Source of the DNA: an uncultured Oscillibacter sp.
Lineage (GTDB): Bacteria; Bacillota; Clostridia; Oscillospirales; Oscillospiraceae
Direction of reading: 5' to 3'
Assembly (NCBI GenBank): GCA_910579435.1
Contig: CAJTVF010000022.1
Span: 1 to 17,576 of the forward strand
Length of the DNA stretch: 17,576 nt
This document shows positions 6,932 to 14,460 of this stretch, piece by piece. Positions within the stretch are counted from its first letter, which is position 1; every line of letters begins with the position of its first letter. The notes under the pieces are model-generated. The model worked only from the letters and a program-made list of their open reading frames with translations. It was not told the origin of the DNA and did no database searches. Made by a program: the position numbers and the translations under genes.

Positions 6932-8896
6932 TCAATCCCTCGCCAGCACAAAGCGGTCCACCAGCTGCTTCAAGCTGGCCGCTTCAGCGGACAGCTCCTC
7001 GCTGGCGGCGGCGCTCTCCTGGGCGGTGGCGCTGTTGGTCTGGACCACGGAGGAAATCTGGTCGATGCCCTCGGTGACCTGGGTAATGGCGGCGGTCTGA
7101 TTGGCCACGGCCTCCACCACAATGTCCATCTGGGTGGTGACGTGCCCAGCCGAAACGCTGGTTTGCTCCAGGGACTCGGTGACCTTCTCCACCGCCTGGC
7201 CGCCCTCGGCGACGGCGGCGATGGAGCCCTCGATCAGTTCCTTGGTGGCCTTGGCGGCCTGGTCGGACCTGGTGGCCAGATTCCGCACCTCATCGGCCAC
7301 AACGGCGAAGCCCTTTCCGGCGGAGCCCGCCCGGGCGGCCTCCACGGCGGCGTTCAGCGCCAGGATATTGGTCTGGAAGGCAATGTTTTCGATGGTGGCA
7401 ATAATCTTGGAAATCTCCTCGGAGGACGTGGAGATCTTCTCCATAGCGGCGTTGAGCTCTTTGACGTGCTCCACGCTGACGCCCAGCTGCCCGCCGGCCT
7501 GATTTACGAAGTGCCCCGCCTCCTCGGCGGCGGAGGAGGTCCGTTTGGCGCTGTCGGAGATCTCAGTGATGGTGGCTGCCAGCTCCTCCACGGAGCTGGC
7601 CTGGGTCATGGAGCCCTGGCTCAGGCTCTGCGCCCCCATAGACACCTGGTTGCTGGCGGAAGACACCTGCCCGGCGGAGGCGTTGATCTGGCGCATGGTG
7701 CTGCTGAGCTCCACCTTCAGCGTCCGCATAGACAGCAAAATGGTCTGGAAGCCGCCCACATAGGCGTCCCGGTGGGCGGAGCGGATATCCAGATTCTGGT
7801 TCGCCATCTCCGTCAGGAGATAGCTGATGTCGTTGATGATGGTATTCAGGCCCTTCACCATTTCCGCCGTGGAGCGGGTCAGCTCCGCCGTCTCGTCCTG
7901 TCCCTTGACCTGGGGAACCGGGGACTCCAGATCGCCCTCTACCAGCAGCTTCATCCGGGCGGCGCAGGCCCGCATGGGATTGCTGATATTGCTGGACAGC
8001 TTCAGGGCCACCACGATGGAGGCCAGGATGGACGCGATGATCACTAGAATATTGATGACGATTCCGAAGTATGTATCGGCCAGGTAGTTCATTTTCGGCG
8101 TCGCCACGGCGACGCTCCAGCCGTCGGTCCCGTTCACAGGCGCGTAGGCCAGGAAGCGGGGCCCGTCGCTGGCGCGGATGCTTCCAAAGCCGTTCTCGCC
8201 CCGGCGCATGGCCGCGTGCAGGGCGGCCCGGCTCTTCAGGGAGGAATCGCTCTGGGCCTCCCGCTCGATGTTCTGCGTGGTAATCGTATCCAGGGTGACG
8301 TCGGCAATGGTATCTCCGTTTTTGTTGATCATATAGGCCCGGCTGTTTTCGCCGATTTTAATTGAGGATACGATATCGTTCAGGAAGGTCTCCGGCGGAA
8401 CGAAGTACACCACGCCCGCGATGCTCCCGCGGCTGGAGTACAGGGGCGCGGCCACCATGATCGTCAGCTCCCCGGTGATCTTGCTGACAAGGGGCTCGGA
8501 GACATAGACGTTCCCCTGCAGGGCCTGCTGGACATACTCCCGGTCGGAGTAGTCCTTTCCGTCGAAGATGCTGATTCCGTCCAGGCCAATCACATTGCCC
8601 CGCTGGAAGCCGTGGAGGCTCGCCCGCTCGTCAATGATGGCCTTCTTTTCCTCCACCGGCGTGAGGGGGCTGGACAGCTGGGTAATGCGGCCGGTGTCCA
8701 TGGCCACGTTCTTGTAGGCGATCAGCTCCTCCTCGATGCGCTCGGCGGCCAGAACGGCGGTCTGGCTCATCAGCTCCTCCACAGTGGCGATGGTGCTCCG
8801 GTAGTTCAGCCCAATGCTGGAGGCGCCCACCGCGAACAGCGCGGCCAGGATGGTTGCCATCAGGCATACTGTGATCTTCTTTCGGATACTCTTCAT
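6932..8896 (-). CDS. Methyl-accepting chemotaxis protein, dCACHE type
   Basis: Transmembrane chemoreceptor of 654 residues. Order: transmembrane helix (about 8-30), extracellular double-CACHE sensor (about 31-277) with the DYSDREYVQQAL segment and repeated beta-sheet motifs such as AYMINKNGDTIAD, second transmembrane helix (about 278-299), HAMP (300-353), an extra helical segment, and the long cytoplasmic signalling coiled coil. The conserved hairpin tip that contacts CheA/CheW is IENIAFQTNILALNAAVEAARAG (about 503-524), followed by GKGFAVVADEVRNLA. No C-terminal receptor-modification pentapeptide is present. The ligand is unknown; dCACHE domains usually bind amino acids or other small molecules. 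ATG at 8896 follows AGGTGGAG. The gene is monocistronic, with its own promoter and terminator and no chemotaxis or flagellar gene nearby. Confidence 0.95.
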   Translation of the reverse strand: MKSIRKKITVCLMATILAALFAVGASSIGLNYRSTIATVEELMSQTAVLAAERIEEELIAYKNVAMDTGRITQLSSPLTPVEEKKAIIDERASLHGFQRGNVIGLDGISIFDGKDYSDREYVQQALQGNVYVSEPLVSKITGELTIMVAAPLYSSRGSIAGVVYFVPPETFLNDIVSSIKIGENSRAYMINKNGDTIADVTLDTITTQNIEREAQSDSSLKSRAALHAAMRRGENGFGSIRASDGPRFLAYAPVNGTDGWSVAVATPKMNYLADTYFGIVINILVIIASILASIVVALKLSSNISNPMRACAARMKLLVEGDLESPVPQVKGQDETAELTRSTAEMVKGLNTIINDISYLLTEMANQNLDIRSAHRDAYVGGFQTILLSMRTLKVELSSTMRQINASAGQVSSASNQVSMGAQSLSQGSMTQASSVEELAATITEISDSAKRTSSAAEEAGHFVNQAGGQLGVSVEHVKELNAAMEKISTSSEEISKIIATIENIAFQTNILALNAAVEAARAGSAGKGFAVVADEVRNLATRSDQAAKATKELIEGSIAAVAEGGQAVEKVTESLEQTSVSAGHVTTQMDIVVEAVANQTAAITQVTEGIDQISSVVQTNSATAQESAAASEELSAEAASLKQLVDRFVLARD

Positions 8897-8961
8897 CTCT
8901 CTCCACCTCTAACTAATTTCTGATAATCGGCCTTTCGTCAGGCCCGTAGGGCTTCGTATTT

Positions 8962-8991
8962 ATTATAAAGTCCGGAGCGCCCCTTTGTCAA
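8962..8991 (-). promoter_or_regulatory. Promoter of the chemoreceptor gene
   Basis: Minus strand: TTGACA (8991-8986), 18-bp spacer, TATAAT (8967-8962); both hexamers match the consensus exactly. It is divergent from the promoter at 9085-9113. Confidence 0.8.
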
Positions 8992-9084
8992 TGACTTCCA
9001 CGTATTTTGGCCCGCTTTGGCCCTTCCCCGAAAGACGGCCGGAAAAAACGCCGAAGCCCGGGGCGGGCCGCTCCGGCGGCCGCG

Positions 9085-9113
9085 TTGACAGCCCCCGGGA
9101 AACGCGCTATAAT
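9085..9113 (+). promoter_or_regulatory. Promoter of the CapA-like gene
   Basis: TTGACA (9085-9090), 17-bp spacer and TATAAT (9108-9113), a perfect consensus pair. Transcription would start near 9120, directly before a GGCCCC/GGGGCC hairpin at 9124-9141 in the untranslated leader. Confidence 0.85.
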
Positions 9114-9174
9114 CAGGGCAACCGGCCCCGAAACCGGGGCCTGAACCCATCCCGCCCTGAAAGGAGGGCTTTTC

Positions 9175-10398
9175 ATGAAACCGCAGCTTCCTTCCCTCCT
9201 GCTCTGCCTGCTGCTCCTGCTCAGCGCCTGCGGCAGCGTCCCCGCCGGGGCCTCCGCCGCCGTCCCGCCTCCTCAGGAAGCGCCTCCGGAACCTCCCGCC
9301 GTCCTGGAAGAGCCCGCCGTCCCGGAGGAGCCCGAACCGCCAGAGCCCACCGTGGCCGTCCTGGCGGTCTGCGGCGACGCCATGAGCCATATGCCCGTCA
9401 CCAACGACGCCTGGAACGGGGAGCGGTACGACTATGCCCGGATTATGGCCGCCGCCGGGCCTTATGTGGAGGCGGCGGACTACGCCGTGGTCAACCTGGA
9501 GACCACCCTCTCCGGCGGCCCTCCCTACTCCGGCTATCCCGCCTTCAACTCCCCCGACGACCTGGCCTATGACCTCAAGGTCCTGGGCTTCGACCTGTGC
9601 CTCACCGCCAACAACCACAGCCTGGACCGGGGCTTCTCCGGCCTCAGCCGGACGCTGGACGTGCTGGACGGGGCGGGCCTGGCCCATGTGGGCACCAGCC
9701 GGACCCAGGAGGAGCGGAACCGCGGCATCGTCACGGCGGATGTGGGCGGCGTCTCGGTGGCCTTCCTGGGCTATACATACGGCACCAACGGCATTCCCAT
9801 TCCCAAAAAGCACCCCTACGCCATCAACGTCTTCAACACCGACTACCTGACCACCCTTTCCAAGCCGGACTGGGACCGCCTGGCCGCAGACCTGGAGGCG
9901 GCCAGGGCCATGGAAACGGACCTGATCGCGGTGATGGTCCACTGGGGCCTGGAATACAAGCTGGAGCAGAACCGATACCAGGAGGAGCTGGCGGACTTCC
10001 TCTTTGAAAACGGCGCGGACATGGTTCTGGGCGGCCACTCCCATGTGCCCCAGCCCATGGAGCTCCGCACCCTCCCGGACGGGCGGCAGGGCTTCGTCTG
10101 CTACTCCCTGGGGAACTTCATCTCCTCCCAGACCAAGCCCAACACGGACACCACGGCGGTACTGACCCTGACCCTCACCCGGGACAACGAGACAGGGGAG
10201 GCTCAGGTCACGGACTACGCCTACATCCCCATGTACATGCTCCACCGGGCGGAGGGGGCCTCTCCCCGTTTCGAGCTGGTGGACATCCACGCGGCCCTGG
10301 ATTCCGGCGAAACCGGGGAAGCCCTGCGGCAGAAGCTGAGCAAGGCCCTGGAGACCTGCCGCTCCGTTTTTGGGGAGGAGCGCACCGGCGGGGAATAA
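9175..10398 (+). CDS. CapA-family lipoprotein (poly-gamma-glutamate/capsule type)
   Basis: Extracellular, lipid-anchored protein of 407 residues with a calcineurin-like metallophosphoesterase fold of the CapA/PGA_cap family. The signal peptide ends in the lipobox L-S-A-C (Cys19). A Pro/Glu-rich linker (about 31-58) follows, then the enzyme-like domain: GDAMSHMP, VVNLETTL, TANNHSLDRG, MVHWGLEYK, GGHSHVPQPME and YSLGNFIS, the usual order of metal-site motifs. ATG at 9175 follows AAGGAGGG. CapA was named for poly-gamma-glutamate synthesis in Bacillus, but no CapB or CapC homologue is present here, so a capsule role is not supported; a stand-alone envelope hydrolase is equally possible. The gene is monocistronic, with a consensus promoter upstream and a hairpin downstream. 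Confidence 0.9.
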   Translation: MKPQLPSLLLCLLLLLSACGSVPAGASAAVPPPQEAPPEPPAVLEEPAVPEEPEPPEPTVAVLAVCGDAMSHMPVTNDAWNGERYDYARIMAAAGPYVEAADYAVVNLETTLSGGPPYSGYPAFNSPDDLAYDLKVLGFDLCLTANNHSLDRGFSGLSRTLDVLDGAGLAHVGTSRTQEERNRGIVTADVGGVSVAFLGYTYGTNGIPIPKKHPYAINVFNTDYLTTLSKPDWDRLAADLEAARAMETDLIAVMVHWGLEYKLEQNRYQEELADFLFENGADMVLGGHSHVPQPMELRTLPDGRQGFVCYSLGNFISSQTKPNTDTTAVLTLTLTRDNETGEAQVTDYAYIPMYMLHRAEGASPRFELVDIHAALDSGETGEALRQKLSKALETCRSVFGEERTGGE

Positions 10399-10405
10399 AC
10401 ATAAG

Positions 10406-10430
10406 AGCGCCGTCCCGGTGGGACGGCGCT
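10406..10430. terminator. Terminator between capA-like and ROK genes
   Basis: AGCGCCGTCC (10406-10415) pairs with GGACGGCGCT (10421-10430) around a 5-base loop. It serves the convergent ends of the CapA-like gene (8 bp before) and the ROK gene (16 bp after). The T-tract is short (GCTTTG). Confidence 0.75.
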
Positions 10431-10445
10431 GCTTTGCATGTGTAC

Positions 10446-11564
10446 TCAAAGCTCCTGGAGGAACGCCTCCACCTGGGTCAGGGCCGCGCCCACGGCGGCG
10501 GCCTCCTGGGGGCGGCGGCTGTATTTTAAATAGGAAGCGTCCGGCTCAAAAGGGTTCCGCTCCGCCAGCAGCGCCCGCAGCAGTTCCCCGAACTCCTCCA
10601 GGCAGGCCCCCACGCAGCCCCCTATCATCACGCCGCAGTCAAAGGCGGTATGGAGGTTATTCACCGCCGCCGCCAGGTGCTCCAGGTACTCCCGCCAGAG
10701 CTCCCGCTTCCCGGAATCCCCGGAGCGAAGCTCTTCAAAGAACGCGGAGAGACTGCCCCCGGCATGGTCCGAGAGGACCTGGGCGGAGCAGTAGGCGTCC
10801 AGGCAGCCCTCCTTCCCGCACCAGCACCGGCGGCCGCCGGGGACCAGGGTCATATGCCCGAACTCCCCCGCCCGGAGGCGGTCCCCCAGGTAGAGGCTCC
10901 CGCCCCGGAGAATAGCCCCGCCCACCGTGCCGTCCAGGGAGAGGTAGACCATGTTCCCCGTCTCGCCCCGAAGCTCCGCCAGGCCGGAAGCCTGGGCGGC
11001 GCTGAGGCAGCGGCAGGGCCAGGGAATCTGCCGGGTGAAGCGGCTGAGGGGCACGTTCCGCAGGCCCAGGGCCCGGGATTCCCGGAACATTCCCCGCTCC
11101 TCCTCCACCACGCCGGGGAGCGAGAGCCCCACTCCCAAGATCCGGTCCTCCATCCCGCCGGCCTCCGCGAAGCGCTGGAGCAGGCCGCCCAGGTATTTGA
11201 AATACACGTCCTCCTGAGAGAAGCGGAGGGCCCCCCGGGCCTGGCGCAGCAGATTCCCGCCCAGGTCCGTCAGCACCACGCTGACGTGGTCCGCCGCCAG
11301 GTTCACGCCCACCGCCACCCGGGCGTCCCGCACGGGTGCGTAGGCCCTGGCCTTCCGGCCGCCGGTGGAGGCGTACACGCCGTCCTCCCGGACCAGGCCC
11401 AGCTCCTTCAGCTCCTTCACGTTCTGCAAAATCGTGGGCCAGCTGAGGGCCAGCTTCTGGGTCAGCTCCATCTGGGAGACCCGGCCGCTGGCCAGGATGC
11501 AGCGCAGGGTATTCACCCGGTTGCGACGCTTGACGTCCATGTTGTTGGCGGGCGTTGTGGTCAT
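10446..11564 (-). CDS. ROK-family transcriptional regulator
   Basis: DNA-binding repressor-type ROK protein (NagC/XylR family), 372 residues. A winged helix-turn-helix occupies about residues 15-65 (RVSQMELTQKLALSWPTILQNVKELKELGLV). The sugar-kinase-like ROK domain follows, with the zinc motif CWCGKEGCLDAY (Cys247, Cys249, Cys254) and the preceding GEFGHM (His237). The usual catalytic ENDAN segment reads LSAAQ (187-191), so the catalytic Asp is absent and sugar kinase activity is unlikely. In the zinc motif Asp replaces the usual Glu after GCL. The ATG at 11564 follows GAGGAG at a tight spacing; an alternative ATG is at 11540. No sugar gene lies next to it. It is divergent from the lipase/glycerol kinase operon, which makes that operon a possible target. 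A MITE-like element sits 35 bp before its start. Confidence 0.9.
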   Translation of the reverse strand: MTTTPANNMDVKRRNRVNTLRCILASGRVSQMELTQKLALSWPTILQNVKELKELGLVREDGVYASTGGRKARAYAPVRDARVAVGVNLAADHVSVVLTDLGGNLLRQARGALRFSQEDVYFKYLGGLLQRFAEAGGMEDRILGVGLSLPGVVEEERGMFRESRALGLRNVPLSRFTRQIPWPCRCLSAAQASGLAELRGETGNMVYLSLDGTVGGAILRGGSLYLGDRLRAGEFGHMTLVPGGRRCWCGKEGCLDAYCSAQVLSDHAGGSLSAFFEELRSGDSGKRELWREYLEHLAAAVNNLHTAFDCGVMIGGCVGACLEEFGELLRALLAERNPFEPDASYLKYSRRPQEAAAVGAALTQVEAFLQEL

Positions 11565-11599
11565 GACTCCTCATTCCCCGTTCATTTTAAAAAGACTTT

Positions 11600-11762
11600 A
11601 GGCCTTGTTTGAAAAATGGCAAAACGCCCAAAACGGCGGATCTTTTTCCGCCGCTCTGCGTTAAATTTTCTTGCCGGGCGTCAGCCCGCCCGCGAAAATT
11701 TGCCTTGATTGGCGAAAAAATCTCTCACCGTTGGGCATTCCGCCAATTTTCAAACAAGGCCT
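11600..11762. mobile_element. 163-bp MITE-like inverted-repeat element
   Basis: The ends AGGCCTTGTTTGAAAA and its complement TTTTCAAACAAGGCCT match exactly, and the next five bases match except one (ATGGC against TTGGC). There is no coding capacity. Inside is a strong hairpin CGGCGGA/TCCGCCG (about 11634-11653) and a GC-rich one near 11674-11690. No clean target duplication is seen (left flank CTTT, right flank GATA), so the exact boundary is uncertain. It fills most of the gap between the divergent ROK gene and the hydrolase operon and shares an internal core with the element at 2574-2734. Confidence 0.8.
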
Positions 11763-11856
11763 GATAAACAGCATAATGGATTTCTCTCTAAATGGCAAGC
11801 ACTTTCCATGGAAAATTCTCCGTGCCGCCCCGCCCGGGTTTCGCCGCCGCTTTTGG

Positions 11857-11885
11857 TTGACAGCGGCGGCGGGGCACGGTATACT
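11857..11885 (+). promoter_or_regulatory. Promoter of the hydrolase/glycerol kinase operon
   Basis: TTGACA (11857-11862), 17-bp spacer, TATACT (11880-11885). The predicted start near 11892 is too close for the ATG at 11897 to be used and supports the ATG at 11957. Confidence 0.8.
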
Positions 11886-11956
11886 GATTTTATTCCATGA
11901 TTTTCCGCTTCAATCAAATGCAGGGCACGGAAACGCCCGGAACAGGAGGAGCAGCG

Positions 11957-12883
11957 ATGTTACACGAGATCAGCTTCCAGTCCTTCAACCAGCGGGACCA
12001 GGTCCAGGGGTGGATCTATGTCCCCGCCGCCAAGCCCGTGGGCATCATTCAGCTGGTCCACGGCTTCGGAGAGCACTCCCGGCGCTACCTTCACATGATC
12101 TCCAAATTCCTGGATGCCGGCTTCATCGTGGCGGCGGACGACCACGTGGGCCACGGCCGGACCGCCATGGTCAACAACTCCTGGGGCGACTGGGGAGACA
12201 AGGGCCCCCACACCATGATGGAGGATGAGCACACCCTGACGAAGCTGGTCAAGGAGAAGTACCCCGGCCTCCCCTATTTCCTCTTCGGCCATAGCATGGG
12301 CTCCTTCATCGCCCGGGACTACATCACCGCCTACGGCTCCGAGCTTGCCGCCGTCACTCTCTGCGGCACCAGCGGCGTCTTCCCCGGCCTGGAGCAGGGC
12401 ATGGCTATGCTGCAAGCCGCCGTCGGCACCGGGCAGGGGGACGCCTCCGACCCCAACGCCGCCGGGGCCCTGCTGGGCTGGATGTGCGAGCGGTGTACGG
12501 AGGAAATCCGATTCGGCAACGAGTGGATCTGCTCCGACCCCTATGTTCAGGCGGACCACGCCATGGACCCTCTGGACGCCTTCTCCCGGCCCACCAGCAA
12601 CCGCTCCTTCCTCTACTTCTGCCAAATGATCGACTGCATCACCGGCCCCGCCTGGGCGGAGAAGGTCCCCAAGGACCTGCCCGTCTACAACATCGCCGGA
12701 GGCGAGGACCCGGTGGGCCAGTACGGCGAGGGCGTGAAGCAGGTCTCCGCCTGGCTGGAGGACTCCGGCCACAAGGTGACCACCAAAATTTACGACGGCT
12801 ACCGCCATGAAATCCACAACTACAACGACCTCAAGGACCAGGTGGAGCAGGGCGTCATCGACTTCTTCCAAGCGGCCCTGTGA
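11957..12883 (+). CDS. Alpha/beta hydrolase, monoacylglycerol-lipase-like
   Basis: Cytosolic serine hydrolase of 308 residues from the Hydrolase_4 (S33/monoglyceride lipase-like) group. Visible are the oxyanion motif HGFGEHSRRY (residues 35-44), DDHVGHGRT (61-69), the nucleophile elbow GHSMGS with Ser113, the acid Asp251 in AGGEDPVG, and His284 in YRHEIHN, a complete triad. A cap region lies at about 140-225. The ATG at 11957 has AGGAGGA six bases before it; an upstream ATG at 11897 falls almost on the predicted transcription start. The next gene, glycerol kinase, begins 20 bp after the stop. Release of glycerol from monoacylglycerol followed by phosphorylation is a plausible joint role, inferred from family and context. 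A lysophospholipase or other esterase is also possible. Confidence 0.88.
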   Translation: MLHEISFQSFNQRDQVQGWIYVPAAKPVGIIQLVHGFGEHSRRYLHMISKFLDAGFIVAADDHVGHGRTAMVNNSWGDWGDKGPHTMMEDEHTLTKLVKEKYPGLPYFLFGHSMGSFIARDYITAYGSELAAVTLCGTSGVFPGLEQGMAMLQAAVGTGQGDASDPNAAGALLGWMCERCTEEIRFGNEWICSDPYVQADHAMDPLDAFSRPTSNRSFLYFCQMIDCITGPAWAEKVPKDLPVYNIAGGEDPVGQYGEGVKQVSAWLEDSGHKVTTKIYDGYRHEIHNYNDLKDQVEQGVIDFFQAAL

Positions 12884-12903
12884 ACGGCGCGGGAGGTGCG
12901 GAC

Positions 12904-14403
12904 GTGAACGAGAAGAAATACGTGATCGCCATGGACCAGGGCACCACCAGCTCCCGGTGCATCCTCTTCGACCGGCAGGGGACGGTCCGCGCCGTGGTCC
13001 AGAAGGAATTTCCCCAGCTCTATCCCCAGCCCGGCTGGGTGGAGCACGACCCCATGGACATCTGGTCCACCCAGATGGGCGTCACCATGGAGGCCATGCA
13101 GAAGGCCGACGCCCAGGCGGATGAAATCGCCGCCATCGGCATTACCAACCAGCGGGAGACCACCCTGGTCTGGGACGCCGCCACGGGAAAGCCCGTCTGC
13201 AACGCCATCGTCTGGCAGTGCCGCCGGACGGCGGACCGCATTGAGCGGCTCCGGCGGGACGGGCTGGAGGAAGCCGTCCGGCAAAAGACCGGGCTGATTC
13301 CCGACGCTTACTTCTCCGCCAGCAAGCTGGAGTGGATTCTGGACAACGTCCCCGGAGCCCGGGCGCGGGCGGAGCGGGGGGAGCTGCGCTTCGGCACCGT
13401 GGACGCCTGGCTCATCTGGAACCTGACCGGCGGGCGGGTCCACGCCACGGATTACACCAACGCCTCCCGGACCATGCTCTTCGACATCCACAAGCTCCAA
13501 TGGGACCAGGAGCTGCTGGACTACTTCCGCATCCCCGCCTCCCTGCTGCCCCAGGCCCTGCCCAGCAGCCACCTGTTCGGCGGGACGGACAAATTCGGCG
13601 GCTCTATCCCCATCGCCGCCGCCGCCGGGGACCAGCAGGCCGCCCTCTTCGGCCAGTGCGGCTTTGAGCCGGGGGACGTGAAAAGCACCTACGGCACCGG
13701 CGGCTTCCTGCTGATGAACACCGGGACGGAGGCGGTGGCCTCGAAGCGGGGCCTCCTCACCACCATCGCCGCCAGCGCCGACGGCCAGGCCCGCTATGCC
13801 CTGGAGGGCAGCGTCTTCATCGCCGGGGCGGCCATCCAGTGGCTCCGGGACGAGATGCGTCTGCTGGACAGCGCCGCCCAGACGGAGGAAATCTGCGCCG
13901 GGCTGGAGGACGCGGGAGGCGTCTACGTGGTTCCCGCCTTCGTGGGGCTGGGGGCCCCCTACTGGGAGCCCTACGCCCGGGGCACGGTCACCGGCCTGAC
14001 CCGGGGCGTCACCCGGGAGCACTTCATCCGGGCGGTGACGGAATCTCTGGCCTATCAGACCAACGACCTGCTTGCCGCCATGAAAGAGGAGTCCGGCCTG
14101 GCCCTGAACTCCCTGCGGGTGGACGGCGGAGCCAGCGCCAACAATTTCCTGATGCAGTTCCAGGCAGACCTGTCGGACACCCAAATCCAGCGTCCACGGT
14201 GCATCGAAACCACCGCCCTGGGGGCGGCGTACCTGGCGGGGCTGGCCTCCGGGTTCTGGAGGGACCTGGAAGAAATCCGGAGCAATTGGACCTGCCAGCG
14301 GACCTTCACCCCCACCGTCTCCCCGGAACGGCGGCGGGAATGGCAAACGGGCTGGAAGCGGGCCGTGCGCTGCGCCATGGCCTGGGCGAAAGACGAAGAC
14401 TGA
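12904..14403 (+). CDS. glpK: Glycerol kinase
   Basis: ATP-dependent phosphorylation of glycerol to sn-glycerol-3-phosphate in the cytosol; FGGY family, 499 residues, close to the 500 typical of GlpK. Motifs: AMDQGTTSSRCILFD (residues 9-23), ITNQRETT (80-87), the DYTNASRT segment, AGDQQAALFGQ with catalytic Asp243, YGTGGFLLMNTG, and DGGASANNFLMQ near the C-terminus. The GTG at 12904 is chosen for the GGAGGTG five bases upstream and the family-like N-terminus; a GTG at 12880 overlapping the previous stop would add eight unmatched residues. In the position of the PTS-phosphorylated His232 of enterococcal GlpK (YHFYG) the sequence reads DKFGG (229-233), so HPr-dependent activation seems absent. 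It is in an operon with the lipase-like gene. No glycerol facilitator or G3P dehydrogenase is in the window. Confidence 0.96.
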   Translation: MNEKKYVIAMDQGTTSSRCILFDRQGTVRAVVQKEFPQLYPQPGWVEHDPMDIWSTQMGVTMEAMQKADAQADEIAAIGITNQRETTLVWDAATGKPVCNAIVWQCRRTADRIERLRRDGLEEAVRQKTGLIPDAYFSASKLEWILDNVPGARARAERGELRFGTVDAWLIWNLTGGRVHATDYTNASRTMLFDIHKLQWDQELLDYFRIPASLLPQALPSSHLFGGTDKFGGSIPIAAAAGDQQAALFGQCGFEPGDVKSTYGTGGFLLMNTGTEAVASKRGLLTTIAASADGQARYALEGSVFIAGAAIQWLRDEMRLLDSAAQTEEICAGLEDAGGVYVVPAFVGLGAPYWEPYARGTVTGLTRGVTREHFIRAVTESLAYQTNDLLAAMKEESGLALNSLRVDGGASANNFLMQFQADLSDTQIQRPRCIETTALGAAYLAGLASGFWRDLEEIRSNWTCQRTFTPTVSPERRREWQTGWKRAVRCAMAWAKDED

Positions 14404-14410
14404 CAAACGG

Positions 14411-14444
14411 CAAGACCCTCGGAGCGGTTTCTCCGAGGGTCTTG
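14411..14444. terminator. Bidirectional terminator after glpK
   Basis: CAAGACCCTCGGAG (14411-14424) pairs exactly with CTCCGAGGGTCTTG (14431-14444) around a 6-base loop. It lies between the convergent ends of glpK and the MMPL gene. The T-rich tails are modest (TGTTCT; TTTG on the other strand). Confidence 0.85.
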
Positions 14445-14460
14445 TGTTCTCTATGGTTCT

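Noticed and set aside
8938..10449. Long open frame of about 500 codons on the minus strand opposite the CapA-like gene
   Set aside because: Gly/Val/Arg-rich, without recognisable motifs; typical of the complement of a GC-rich gene. The plus strand has a promoter, ribosome binding site, lipobox and family motifs.
10446..11564. Sugar kinase (glucokinase-type) instead of regulator
   Set aside because: A helix-turn-helix is present and the catalytic Asp segment is replaced by LSAAQ.
11598..11764. TA target duplication around the second MITE-like element
   Set aside because: TA precedes GGCC on the left but TG follows on the right, so the duplication is not exact.
11897..11956. Upstream ATG for the hydrolase
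   Set aside because: It lies only a few bases after the predicted transcription start and has no ribosome binding site, while 11957 has a strong one at good spacing.
12820..14406. Open frame of about 530 codons antisense to glycerol kinase
   Set aside because: Low-complexity composition with no family features; glpK on the plus strand is unmistakable.
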